Positions 23,144-31,230 are shown, counted from the first letter of the stretch. The stretch: 37,772 nt of DNA from a virus (IMGVR_UViG_3300037882_002418:1-37772), one strand, 5' to 3'. Numbers and translations: made by a program. Notes: generated by a model from the letters alone, not told the origin.

Positions 23144-23457
23144 CATTCGAACATTTACATGAATATGTGTTTTTCTTAATTTTAGCGCAAGTAATAACTG
23201 TTGCTTTTATACGCGCCGCCCGATTAAGAGATGCTGAAAACGAATTGCCGCTTGACTCAGTAATTGCGCGCGTTATTTTACATGCTGGCGCAGTTGCAAT
23301 TGTCACAAACTCAATTATTTTAGGTATGGCGAACGGCTTCGTTTATTTAATTTTGTGCTATACGACTTCGCGCAATTCAGTGTATATCCATTTCTGCCTG
23401 CAAATCGTTTGGGCATGGATTGCCTGGTCGACTGTAAACCCACAAGGATCTTTTTAA
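23140..23457 (+). CDS. Polytopic membrane protein
   Basis: 105 aa with three hydrophobic segments: about residues 9-24, 43-63 and 65-96. His/Glu residues precede the first span. No catalytic motif. Coupled to both neighbours. Suggests a small inner-membrane protein of the early region, possibly blocking superinfection or altering the host membrane; the sequence does not show which. Confidence 0.55.
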   Translation: MTFEHLHEYVFFLILAQVITVAFIRAARLRDAENELPLDSVIARVILHAGAVAIVTNSIILGMANGFVYLILCYTTSRNSVYIHFCLQIVWAWIAWSTVNPQGSF

Positions 23458-23786
23458 TGTCTAAAGTATACATTACCCAATCGACGCCGCACGATCTGAC
23501 GCCCGCTATTAAGTTTGGCGAGCCGACGATCTTGCTTAAGTCAGCAAAGGATCAGACATTTGCTCCGCAGCCGGTGTTCCGTGAGCTAAAGCAAAAGCTG
23601 AAAGACTTCTCGGACCTCGACTATATATTATTGGTCGGAGATCCTGTTGCTATGGCTCTTGCTGTGAACGCAGCTGCAATGGCGAACAACGGACGGGTGA
23701 AGCTTCTTAAATGGTCAAAACGCCATGAGGGATATTTTCCAATTGAAATCGATTTATACGACAGAGGGAATTATGCCCAGCAATAA
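23457..23786 (+). CDS. Small conserved phage protein
   Basis: 109 aa from the ATG that overlaps the preceding stop (TAATG) with AAGGATC upstream. Contains Y-I-L-L-V-G-D-P-V-A-M-A-L-A-V-N-A-A-A followed by N-N-G-R-V-K-L-L-K-W, a pattern I know from phage hypothetical proteins of this size. No catalytic residues visible. An alpha/beta fold is likely. Confidence 0.55.
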   Translation: MSKVYITQSTPHDLTPAIKFGEPTILLKSAKDQTFAPQPVFRELKQKLKDFSDLDYILLVGDPVAMALAVNAAAMANNGRVKLLKWSKRHEGYFPIEIDLYDRGNYAQQ

Positions 23787-23958
23787 GAAAAAACAACCGC
23801 GGACAGATCCTCCATGCAGCTATGCTCGACTTGCTCGCACTCGCGGCATGGTACATCTCGCAGCAGAATGCGGCTGCCCTGAATGCGACAAATTATTAGG
23901 ACCACCATATACATATAAAGATAAGGAAGACGAAGACGATGCTTTTCACACACAATAG
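23773..23958 (+). CDS. Small Cys-containing protein
   Basis: 61 aa from the ATG at 23773 (AGAGGG upstream). Basic start (PSNKKKQPRTDPPC), then E-C-G-C-P-E-C-D-K, three closely spaced Cys that could form a small metal site with the earlier Cys. Acidic tail overlaps the next gene by 20 bases. No family recognised. Confidence 0.5.
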   Translation: MPSNKKKQPRTDPPCSYARLARTRGMVHLAAECGCPECDKLLGPPYTYKDKEDEDDAFHTQ

Positions 23959-24337
23959 AACTGGAGTACAATACCGAACATTGTTTAAAGCCTTTGATAC
24001 CGAGCGCCAATGCCCGTCGATTGTTTATATGCAATTGACAACAGGAGCAATTTTTGTTCGAGATGAAAAAGACTTTGACCAGAAGTTTACTCCGCTCGGA
24101 GATCCGCAGAAGAATATTATTCCGCACGATGCTGGAGCTCATGATTTGTTTAGCGCTTATATTCGATCTGTTCAGAAATTGACAGCAAGCAATATGACGC
24201 GCTACAAACATGCATTACAAATTCTAAGCGAAAATGGATGGCCAACAGTGCGCGCGGTTCCCGAGTCGCGGCGCGAGGCTTTCCTTGAAGCAGTAGAAAA
24301 ACTTGAACCCATTAACCCAGTCGTAGGAGAAGAATAA
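23939..24337 (+). CDS. Early protein of unknown function
   Basis: 132 aa. N-terminal strands (VQYRTLFKAF, YMQLTTGAIFVRDEKDF), a helical middle (HDLFSAYIRSVQKLTASNM) and a C-terminal acidic tail. Its stop overlaps the next ATG (TAATG). AAGGAAGACG precedes the ATG. No motif found. Confidence 0.5.
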   Translation: MLFTHNRTGVQYRTLFKAFDTERQCPSIVYMQLTTGAIFVRDEKDFDQKFTPLGDPQKNIIPHDAGAHDLFSAYIRSVQKLTASNMTRYKHALQILSENGWPTVRAVPESRREAFLEAVEKLEPINPVVGEE

Positions 24338-24942
24338 TGTCAAAAGAAAAACAAATGGCCGCAGTTGATGTCGCTGCACTTCAAGCTGATGCTGAAGAAC
24401 AAGCAACAAATCAAGCAGCTCGATTTGATCTAAGCGATCTTGTCAAAAAAGGCGAAGAACTCGAAGAGCTTCGTAAAAAGCTTGACGTTGCATCTAAGAT
24501 AGTTTCAAGTCTCTCGGAAGAAATACGCGTACTTGAAACCGAGACGCTGCCTGATATGTTGATGGCTCTTAAACTCAAAGATCTGACTCTTGCTTCGGGC
24601 GCCAAGATCTCGTTATTCGATGTCATCGGTGCAACCATCACTGATGAAAATCGTGAAGATGCTCATACATGGCTCCGCGAAAACGGTCACGGCGACATTA
24701 TCAAAAACAATGTGACATTGACTTTTGGTAAAGGCGAAGATCACGCAGCCACTCTTTTGATTAAGCACCTTCTCGACCTGCGGAAGAACGGTGCCACCAA
24801 ATTCGGTGACCTCGTTCAAAAAGAAGCTGTCCATCCGCAGACATTGAAGGCCTTTACAAAAGAGCAACTTGCAAGCGGAAAACCATTTCCCGGCGAGCTG
24901 TTTAAGTTGTACACTGGTCAAGCTGTTAAAATCACAAAATAA
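24337..24942 (+). CDS. Conserved phage replication-region protein
   Basis: 201 aa. Helical N-terminus with a coiled-coil stretch (KKGEELEELRKKLDVASKIV), then strands, then E-N-R-E-D-A-H-T-W-L-R-E-N-G-H-G-D-I-I-K and V-H-P-Q-T-L-K-A-F-T-K-E-Q-L, a layout seen in a widespread podovirus family just upstream of SSB-like genes, where its role is unknown. No catalytic motif. Strong TAATG coupling to the preceding gene. Confidence 0.6.
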   Translation: MSKEKQMAAVDVAALQADAEEQATNQAARFDLSDLVKKGEELEELRKKLDVASKIVSSLSEEIRVLETETLPDMLMALKLKDLTLASGAKISLFDVIGATITDENREDAHTWLRENGHGDIIKNNVTLTFGKGEDHAATLLIKHLLDLRKNGATKFGDLVQKEAVHPQTLKAFTKEQLASGKPFPGELFKLYTGQAVKITK

Positions 24943-24952
24943 GGAAGAGAAA

Positions 24953-25267
24953 ATGTCAGAACAAAACCAAACACCTGAGGTCATGATTACAGATCCAAAA
25001 CATCATGCATTTAATGATGATATATCAAAAACGATTATAAGTCATGCTCAAGCATTGCGTCCAATCGAGATGATTGCAATATTGAGTTATGCCGTCGGAG
25101 CGTTGATTTCATTGTTGCCTGATGAACTGGTTCAGAATGGAGCTGCCTTGGACCTCGTGCAGCGGAACATGGACAATGGTAATATTGACACAAACGGAAT
25201 GCTCAAACAAGTCACCTTGCTAATTGGCAAAGAAGACGAGATCCCAGAAGCTGAAGTTGTAAACTAA
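24953..25267 (+). CDS. Small helical early protein
   Basis: 104 aa from the ATG at 24953 (AAGGAAGAG upstream). Contains R-P-I-E-M-I-A-I-L-S-Y-A-V-G-A-L-I-S-L-L-P, a hydrophobic helix too short for confident membrane insertion, and an acidic C-terminus. No family recognised. A 70-base untranslated gap follows before the SSB-like gene. Confidence 0.5.
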   Translation: MSEQNQTPEVMITDPKHHAFNDDISKTIISHAQALRPIEMIAILSYAVGALISLLPDELVQNGAALDLVQRNMDNGNIDTNGMLKQVTLLIGKEDEIPEAEVVN

Positions 25268-25337
25268 TTCGCCGCAAGGCAAATCGCGTTTTGTGCTCGC
25301 GCGTCATCGGGCACTAGAAAAACTAAAGGAGACTAAA

Positions 25338-26174
25338 ATGACTAAAGCACAAAAACAAGAGACTGAAGAGTCAAAAGCAGTTGCTACAAAAACTCAAGCG
25401 GGTTTGCCTGCTGGGATGGACTTGACTTCGTTGCAGGCTGACGCCGGCGCCGGATCCTCGAACATCACAGCCGATGATATGCAGACGCCAATCATTTCGA
25501 TCTTGCAGGCCAACAGCCCGCAATGCAAAAGATCTGATGGCAAATATATCCAAGGCGCAAGCGAAGGCATGCTCTACAACAACGTTACGAATGAGATTTA
25601 CAATGGAGAGGAAGGGATCAAAATTGTTCCTTGCTTCTTTGAAAAAGTCTTTATTGAGTGGAAACCGAACCGCGGAGGCCTTGTTGCTATCCACGGAGCT
25701 GAGACACCGCTCAAAGATAAAGTCAAAGAAGTTGAAACTCCAGACGGTAAAATTGTTCCAACTCTTCCGAATGGCAATCAGTTGATCGAAACCAATCAGC
25801 ATTATGTGTTGTTGGTGAAAGATGACGGAAGCTACGAGCCTGCGGTTCTCGCGTTGTCATCATCTGCGTTGAAATCATCACGTCAATTGAATACACTTAT
25901 TAAGCGCGTTGTGTTACAAGGTCCTAATGGTCCGTTTAACCCAGCATCTTATTACAGCATGTTTAAATTGACAACAAGTGCTCGCCAAAACGATCAGCAT
26001 TCATGGTTTGGATGGACAATCGAAAATCTTGGCGCGGTTCCAACAATGGACCTTTATAATGCTGGTAAAGCATTGGAACAAGCGGTCAATGCTGGTACGG
26101 TTAAAGTCAAACAAGATGAGTCAGCGCACAATCCTGCGACTGGCGAAGTTGTTGACGAAGAAATTCCGTACTAA
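25338..26174 (+). CDS. Probable single-stranded DNA-binding protein
   Basis: 278 aa from the ATG at 25338 with AAAGGAGACTAAA. The centre is beta-rich (I-K-I-V-P-C-F-F-E-K-V-F-I-E-W, S-Y-E-P-A-V-L-A-L) and the C-terminus ends EVVDEEIPY, similar to the acidic SSB tail ending DDDIPF. Located directly before the primase-helicase. I infer an SSB role from tail and position; the core was not recognised as a classical OB fold. Confidence 0.55.
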   Translation: MTKAQKQETEESKAVATKTQAGLPAGMDLTSLQADAGAGSSNITADDMQTPIISILQANSPQCKRSDGKYIQGASEGMLYNNVTNEIYNGEEGIKIVPCFFEKVFIEWKPNRGGLVAIHGAETPLKDKVKEVETPDGKIVPTLPNGNQLIETNQHYVLLVKDDGSYEPAVLALSSSALKSSRQLNTLIKRVVLQGPNGPFNPASYYSMFKLTTSARQNDQHSWFGWTIENLGAVPTMDLYNAGKALEQAVNAGTVKVKQDESAHNPATGEVVDEEIPY

Positions 26175-26189
26175 TATCCTGGAATGAAT

Positions 26190-26216
26190 AAGGCGGCGGT
26201 CATCGGCTGCCGCCTT
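26190..26216 (+). terminator. Hairpin between SSB-like and primase-helicase genes
   Basis: AAGGCGGC (26190-26197) pairs with GCCGCCTT (26209-26216) around an 11-base loop; followed by AATTTCCC, a poor U tract. Likely a partial terminator or mRNA-stabilising element that sets a high SSB to low primase ratio. Confidence 0.55.
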
Positions 26217-26249
26217 AATTTCCCGAACATTTGAGAGATAGAGATTTAC

Positions 26250-28733
26250 ATGACTGAAGATACCAAATTTGCGAGTGCTTTTTCCGCTATTCAAAAGCTT
26301 GCTAATAATATGCGCACAGACGTTGTGGCGCTATGGAGAGACAAGCAGCCAGGAGAGAAGCGCGGAACATATTCCCCTCGCCGAGACTCAGCCGATAATT
26401 TTACGCCATTGACCTCAATTGATCTTCATAATCATTTGGCGGGTCATAAACCAATTGGCTTATATGTATTCCCAGCGGACATCGGACCTCATGGTTTAAT
26501 CCGCACAGCTATTGTCGATTTTGATGACAAAGAAAAAAGACTTTCATGGCCGCAACTTTGTCAACAGGCTGCAGTTGTCTCTGATGAATTAAAAAAATTA
26601 GGTTTAAAGCCTTGGCCCTGCAGATCTGGTTCTGGTCACGGTGTTCACTTGTGGGTAACATGGGCAATGCCGCAATCTGCAGGAGCGGTTCGGATCTTGC
26701 TTCGTCAGATAATTGATAAAGCAAAATTAAGTTGCCATGTTGATTTATTCCCAACATCGGATCAGTTACGCTATGACGGTGAGACATTAGAACTCGGATC
26801 TCTTGTCGCTCTTCCTTGTGCTCGTATGTCACGCCCGATTGTAAATCTTGACACAGGTGAATGTGTCGAAGATCTTAACAGCATCTTTAATGGACCCGAA
26901 GACTCAGATCCAATCAGAATGACATCTGCGCTCGATACAGCAGCGCTTGAACGCGATGCAGGTAAAGGCGGAATTACGACCGAGAGCTATGGACCCGTGG
27001 ACCTCGACACATTAGCCGAAGCTTTGAGTTATATTGACACAGATGACTATGAGATTTGGCGTGACGTTGGTATGGCATTGAAGCATGGAGTTTCAAACAA
27101 TCAATTGAATGAAGCTGATGCTGAAAAATTGTGGACTGATTGGGCGAGCAAAGATAGTAAATACGATCAGCGCGGTCAAGATTATAACTGGAGACGCTTC
27201 AGACCAAATGGAACCCTTCAAATCGCAACGATCTGGTATAAGGCAAAAGAAGGCGGATGGAAACCGGCTCGCGAAACCCGGACCCCGACAATAGCAACAG
27301 TGACGAAAAATTTCGATGCTGGAGCAAAACCTTTATGGCACAATGACAACGAAGTTCCTGACTACGTTGCTCAATTAAATAAAGATCATTTTTTGGCGGC
27401 AGAAGGCGGCAAAGCAACCGTGTTTAAAGAAGAATGGGATCCGGTTTTATCTCGTCATAAATTGACACGTTTGAACCCAATGGATTTTCGTTTGCTTCAG
27501 TCCAATATTAAGATTGTTGTTGGACACAGCAAAAAGGGCGTTCCCATTATTGAGAAGCTTGGCGATGCATGGCTCGATAGTGAATATCGTCGTCAATATT
27601 CTAAGATTGCATTAATGCCAGAAGGCGCAGATCATTCAACATATAATTTATGGCGCGGCTGGACAGTCGAACCGAGCGAGGAGGGAAGTTGTGAAATCTT
27701 CAAAGAGCATTTGTTTAACAACGTTTGCGTGGGTGATCGCGAAGCGTTTGAATATTTGTGGAACTGGTGCGCCCTTACGATGCAGCGTCCACACCAACCA
27801 ATTGGAACAGCTATTGTTATGCGAGGAGATCGCGGGACAGGAAAATCAACTTTCGCTCGCATTATTGGCGAGCTTTTTGGCCAGCATTTCTTGCAAGTCA
27901 CGTCGAGTCGAGATCTTACGGGGCGCTTCAATGCGCACTTACGAGATTGCATCTTGTTGTTCGCCGATGAGGCGGTATGGGCTGGGTCGAAGTCGGAAGA
28001 GTCAACGCTTAAAGGACTTATTACAGAACCCTATCTCTCGATTGAAGGAAAAGGTCGTGATCTCTACCAGTGTCGGAACATGCTTCACCTTATTATTGCA
28101 ACAAACAGTGAGTGGTCCGTTCCAGCGGGATTGGACGAGCGTCGCTTCATGGCGATCCATGTCGGAAACGCACAACAACAAAACACAAGCTATTTCAAAA
28201 AACTATGGCATGAGCTCAACACTGGCGGCAAAGCACGGTTGTTGTGGGAGTTGTTAAATCACAATATCAGTGGATTTGATCCATTTAAAATACCGCAGAC
28301 AAAAGAATTGACGAAGCAAAAACTTTTGTCGCTTGACGCTCACAATGAATGGTGGCACGAAAAACTTGATAACGGTGCAGTGCTTCCAACAATGTCATGG
28401 GATGAACCAATGCCAATTCAAGCTTTATATCTTGACTATGTACAGCATTGCCGTTTGACTGGACAGCGAGCGCCGAAGTCAGTAAATTATCTCGGAAGTA
28501 AATTGCGCCAAATGCTTCCTGCAGAGCCGCAAGTTACTCGTTCACGTTTGCAGCATGATATGGAGTTTGGAATTTCAAAACTTGTGGCTGGAACTGTTCA
28601 GACTATGTGGAAACTTCCAAATCTTCAAGAATGTCGTGATTTCTTTGATAAAAAGGCTCGCGCCCAGATCAATTGGACAGTCACAGGATCCGAACCCCCG
28701 GTCAAGAAACCTGATGAAGAGATCGCTTTTTAG
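26250..28733 (+). CDS. Primase-helicase (AEP primase + PriCT-2 + SF3-type helicase)
   Basis: 827 aa. N-terminal archaeo-eukaryotic primase of TOTE type: I-V-D-F-D-D with catalytic-type D90 and D92, then S-G-S-G-H-G-V-H-L-W (126-135) and an L-V-A-L-P-C-A-R strand. A PriCT-2-like region follows near 250-350 (I-D-T-D-D-Y-E-I-W-R-D-V-G-M-A-L). C-terminal helicase of the DUF5906/SF3 type: Walker A G-D-R-G-T-G-K-S-T (526-534), Walker B L-F-A-D-E-A, sensor I-I-A-T-N-S-E. It ends DEEIAF, an acidic tip. GAGAGATAGAGATTTAC precedes the ATG. Main replicative initiator/primase of the phage. Confidence 0.88.
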   Translation: MTEDTKFASAFSAIQKLANNMRTDVVALWRDKQPGEKRGTYSPRRDSADNFTPLTSIDLHNHLAGHKPIGLYVFPADIGPHGLIRTAIVDFDDKEKRLSWPQLCQQAAVVSDELKKLGLKPWPCRSGSGHGVHLWVTWAMPQSAGAVRILLRQIIDKAKLSCHVDLFPTSDQLRYDGETLELGSLVALPCARMSRPIVNLDTGECVEDLNSIFNGPEDSDPIRMTSALDTAALERDAGKGGITTESYGPVDLDTLAEALSYIDTDDYEIWRDVGMALKHGVSNNQLNEADAEKLWTDWASKDSKYDQRGQDYNWRRFRPNGTLQIATIWYKAKEGGWKPARETRTPTIATVTKNFDAGAKPLWHNDNEVPDYVAQLNKDHFLAAEGGKATVFKEEWDPVLSRHKLTRLNPMDFRLLQSNIKIVVGHSKKGVPIIEKLGDAWLDSEYRRQYSKIALMPEGADHSTYNLWRGWTVEPSEEGSCEIFKEHLFNNVCVGDREAFEYLWNWCALTMQRPHQPIGTAIVMRGDRGTGKSTFARIIGELFGQHFLQVTSSRDLTGRFNAHLRDCILLFADEAVWAGSKSEESTLKGLITEPYLSIEGKGRDLYQCRNMLHLIIATNSEWSVPAGLDERRFMAIHVGNAQQQNTSYFKKLWHELNTGGKARLLWELLNHNISGFDPFKIPQTKELTKQKLLSLDAHNEWWHEKLDNGAVLPTMSWDEPMPIQALYLDYVQHCRLTGQRAPKSVNYLGSKLRQMLPAEPQVTRSRLQHDMEFGISKLVAGTVQTMWKLPNLQECRDFFDKKARAQINWTVTGSEPPVKKPDEEIAF

Positions 28734-28764
28734 TGTAAAATCAATGCTTTATAAAATAAATGCG

Positions 28765-28811
28765 TTTTTGTGCATTTTGTTGTTTACATCTGTTCTCTAA
28801 CATGATATAAA
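28765..28811 (+). promoter_or_regulatory. Early/middle promoter P2 with conserved upstream box
   Basis: TTTACA (28783-28788), 17-base spacer, TATAAA (28806-28811) with an extended -10 TGA just before it. The 25 bases at 28765-28789 are identical to 21130-21154 at P1. Drives the 28840 gene and the nucleotide/replication block behind it. Confidence 0.75.
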
Positions 28812-28839
28812 TGGATCAACTAAAGAGATGAGAGAAAAC

Positions 28840-29034
28840 ATGGATTTCAAAACGGTCAAAAACCCTTATGTCGCCACCTATAGCAAATACGCCCATGCCT
28901 GGACTGTTTGCGGTAGATTTGTGATAGATGGAAATATTAAATTCCATTCAATGTGTCAAGCCCGTGATGAAGACACCGCTCGTCTCATAGCTAAAGCTTT
29001 AAACGCTTATTCAACCAACCAACAAGGAGAGTAA
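28840..29034 (+). CDS. Small early protein
   Basis: 64 aa from the ATG at 28840; a start at 28828 is too close to its site. K-N-P-Y-V-A-T-Y-S-K-Y-A-H-A-W-T-V-C and a C-terminal helix with D-T-A-R-L-I-A-K-A-L-N-A-Y. This resembles the small phage proteins that bear an R-x-I-A-x-x-L-N-x-Y C-terminus. The leader AGAGATGAGAG is the same as at 21227. Function unknown. Confidence 0.6.
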   Translation: MDFKTVKNPYVATYSKYAHAWTVCGRFVIDGNIKFHSMCQARDEDTARLIAKALNAYSTNQQGE

Positions 29035-29035
29035 A

Positions 29036-29521
29036 ATGCCACGTGCAAAAAAGACTACAACTGAGAAAAAACCAAAACGCGTAAAAAAAGTTGACGAGAC
29101 AAAGGTTAAAAAACCTAAAGCTCCAAAAACTCCTAAAGCGCCTCGTAAACCAAAAGCTGAGAAGGTTGTGAAAGCAGCTAAAACTCCTAAAGCGCCTCGT
29201 AAACCAAAAGCTGAGAAGGTTGTGAAAGCAGCTAAAGAGCCAAAGGTCAACGAAAACTGGATCCCGGTCGCAGAACCAACAGACATTAATTTTGATCAAG
29301 ATTATGTTGGTGAAAAATCAGGCGCCTACATTAAGCGCTTGTTAGAAGCTAATTCACTTACAACTGAAGAAATCGTTGAAGCGGTGAAGAAAACATATCC
29401 AAAATCTAAAGTCAAAAATTCTGACGTCGGTTTTCACCGAGCAAAACTCAAAGCTGAAGGAATTGCCACTCAGGTCGTCCGCATCAGTAAAGACGGTCAA
29501 CGCTATACATTAGGCGTTTAA
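29036..29521 (+). CDS. Lysine/proline-rich histone-like protein with C-terminal helical domain
   Basis: 161 aa. Residues 1-72 are K/A/P/T-rich, like histone H1 C-terminal tails, and contain two copies of TPKAPRKPKAEKVVKAAK. The C-terminal ~85 residues have a compact helical look (G-A-Y-I-K-R-L-L-E-A-N-S-L-T-T-E-E-I-V-E-A-V), possibly a small helix-turn-helix. Good ribosome site (AAGGAGAGTAAA). Probably binds nucleic acid non-specifically; a role in compacting DNA or silencing the host is inference. Confidence 0.65.
   Translation: MPRAKKTTTEKKPKRVKKVDETKVKKPKAPKTPKAPRKPKAEKVVKAAKTPKAPRKPKAEKVVKAAKEPKVNENWIPVAEPTDINFDQDYVGEKSGAYIKRLLEANSLTTEEIVEAVKKTYPKSKVKNSDVGFHRAKLKAEGIATQVVRISKDGQRYTLGV
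29126..29236 (+). repeat. Two tandem 54-bp repeats in the histone-like gene
   Basis: 29126-29182 is identical to 29180-29236 at a period of exactly 54 bases (18 codons, frame-preserving). The identity at DNA level, including synonymous positions, shows a recent duplication that may vary in copy number between isolates. Confidence 0.9.
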
Positions 29522-29640
29522 TCGACTCGGGAACCAGAAACCCAAGAACATGATCTCGTCAAACTAAAGACGTAAACTGGGAAAATGTGACAGCTCGGAA
29601 AGACGGCGCCCATTTTAACAACAGAGAAAAGAGATTTAAC

Positions 29641-30177
29641 ATGTATAAAAACTTATCCCACAACGCTGATCTTAACTTGTCACAAAACGCTGATCTTGTC
29701 GATGACATCGCTAACTTCCACGAAAAATTTAACATTCCACAACGAACTGAAGGTCAAAAACCTGAAGCGGATTTAATGAACTTTAGACTAAAATTTTTAG
29801 CTGAAGAACTTCGCGAAGCTCAAGCTGCAGCAGCTACAACAGATCTTCCTGAATTGCTTGATGCTCTTGTTGATCTTGTCTATGTTGCAATTGGAACCGC
29901 ATACGTTCTTAATATGGATTTTAACGGAGCATGGAAAAAGGTTCAAGCCGCAAATATGGCGAAAATCTTAAGCTCTGCAGAAAATCCCAGTAAGCGCGGC
30001 TATGCTAACGATATTGTAAAGCCTGCTGGCTGGGTTGCTCCCGACCACAAAGATCTTTTTATTGAAGAAGATTTAAGTTTAAAAACTGAACCTCCAGAAA
30101 TAAAGCCTATGGCTTTTGTTCAAAGTGGTGGTTTTATTCCGCCTATACTTATTGGCGGCAGTTCGTTTAAAGAATAA
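29641..30177 (+). CDS. MazG-like / all-alpha NTP pyrophosphohydrolase
   Basis: 178 aa from the ATG at 29641 (AAGAGA upstream). Residues 46-110 hold the fold core: A-E-E-L-R-E (E55, E56, E59) followed 15 residues later by L-L-D-A-L-V-D-L-V-Y-V (D74, D78), metal-binding acidic residues of the MazG/PRA-PH/dCTPase superfamily. The start has a duplicated L-S-x-N-A-D-L-x unit. The ~65-aa C-terminal tail is not part of the fold. Likely hydrolyses a dNTP to dNMP; substrate (dUTP, dCTP or another) is not determinable. Confidence 0.7.
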   Translation: MYKNLSHNADLNLSQNADLVDDIANFHEKFNIPQRTEGQKPEADLMNFRLKFLAEELREAQAAAATTDLPELLDALVDLVYVAIGTAYVLNMDFNGAWKKVQAANMAKILSSAENPSKRGYANDIVKPAGWVAPDHKDLFIEEDLSLKTEPPEIKPMAFVQSGGFIPPILIGGSSFKE

Positions 30178-30204
30178 TAAAAAACAAAATCACGGAGAAC
30201 TAAA

Positions 30205-31230
30205 ATGCAAGGATTAATTTTATTAGATGGACCAGATTGTGCCGGCAAAACAACTTTATGCGGCAATATCATGGAAGCAGCAAAGTCTATGGGCCTGCGA
30301 GCAGTGAGTCATCATTTAGGAAAACCTGAAAAAGGACAAGCTTGGACGATGCACGCTGACGCCTTGATTTCTTATATTGAGCAGATGTTGGCAGAAAATG
30401 TCATTGTAATCGCCGATCGTCACTTTTTAAGTGAAGGGATTTATGGTCGCGGTTACCGAGACGGTAGTGAATACCCATACACAATGCTTTATATGGACAT
30501 GCTTTTTAATCGTTTTTGTGGTTTAAAAGTTATTTGCTGTCCTCCAACTGAAGTCGTTGTTGAGACACATACAAAAATGAAAAATATACGACGCGAAGAA
30601 TATGATGATGGTATGGATAAAATAGCTAAAATGTACCAAGATTTGTGGCATTCAAAAGTTTGTCCATTAGCTCTTCCAGGCGGCGATTACGTAGGACAAT
30701 TGACATCTCTTGGTGGCGTACAAGACACGCCGCGTTGGTATCATTATGATTGGACAAAAGAAAATGTTCGTGATTATGCTGAATATTTGCTTGAAGAACT
30801 CCGCATTGAACAGGCAATTGATCCAATTAAACATTTAAGACAAGCGCACTACGGTTTTAACGGAACCCCTGGAAAACATTCAATTTTATTTGTTGGCGAT
30901 GAAGCCGGCATTGGAAATTCTCTTAATATTCCATTCTTCACAAATGAAGGATCAAGTGAATTTTTAGCAAAAATACTTTTTAATTTAGGATGGCCTGCTG
31001 AAAAAACTTGCATAGCTAATGTTAATGACTATAGCGGAGTTGATACTGTAAAAACACTTTCAGCTCTTTGTAGCAAAACAATTGTCATGGGTAGAAATGC
31101 AGAGCGAACCTGTAGACTAGAAAAAATTGAATTTGATGCTTATGTCAGACATCCTCGAAACGCTCGCAAATTTAATTTAAATGATGATACGTATCATAAT
31201 CAACTTTACTATGCTATGGGAGGAAAATGA
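30205..31230 (+). CDS. Deoxynucleoside monophosphate kinase fused to a UDG-like domain
   Basis: 341 aa. Residues 1-200: P-loop kinase, G-P-D-C-A-G-K-T-T (9-17) and A-D-R-H-F-L-S-E-G-I-Y-G-R-G-Y-R (70-85), the dTMP kinase type DR motif. Residues about 225-325: S-I-L-F-V-G-D-E-A-G, S-S-E-F-L-A-K-I-L-F-N-L-G-W, C-I-A-N-V-N-D-Y, V-M-G-R-N-A, and V-R-H-P-R-N-A-R, the order of elements in family 4/5 uracil-DNA glycosylases (GEAPG, NV-K, HPS). The usual catalytic residue in the first motif is altered. Overlaps the ThyA gene by 4 bases. Confidence 0.75.
   Translation: MQGLILLDGPDCAGKTTLCGNIMEAAKSMGLRAVSHHLGKPEKGQAWTMHADALISYIEQMLAENVIVIADRHFLSEGIYGRGYRDGSEYPYTMLYMDMLFNRFCGLKVICCPPTEVVVETHTKMKNIRREEYDDGMDKIAKMYQDLWHSKVCPLALPGGDYVGQLTSLGGVQDTPRWYHYDWTKENVRDYAEYLLEELRIEQAIDPIKHLRQAHYGFNGTPGKHSILFVGDEAGIGNSLNIPFFTNEGSSEFLAKILFNLGWPAEKTCIANVNDYSGVDTVKTLSALCSKTIVMGRNAERTCRLEKIEFDAYVRHPRNARKFNLNDDTYHNQLYYAMGGK

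Noticed and set aside
28991-29299. Minus-strand Phe-rich frames opposite the histone-like gene
   Set aside because: Antisense of a K/P/A-rich repetitive gene; reads as repeated F-W-L-S-C with no start signal.
29522-29640. Intergenic stretch before the MazG-like gene
   Set aside because: About 120 bases without a gene, promoter-like pair or strong hairpin; an in-frame GTG at 29587 would extend the MazG-like protein but has no better ribosome site.
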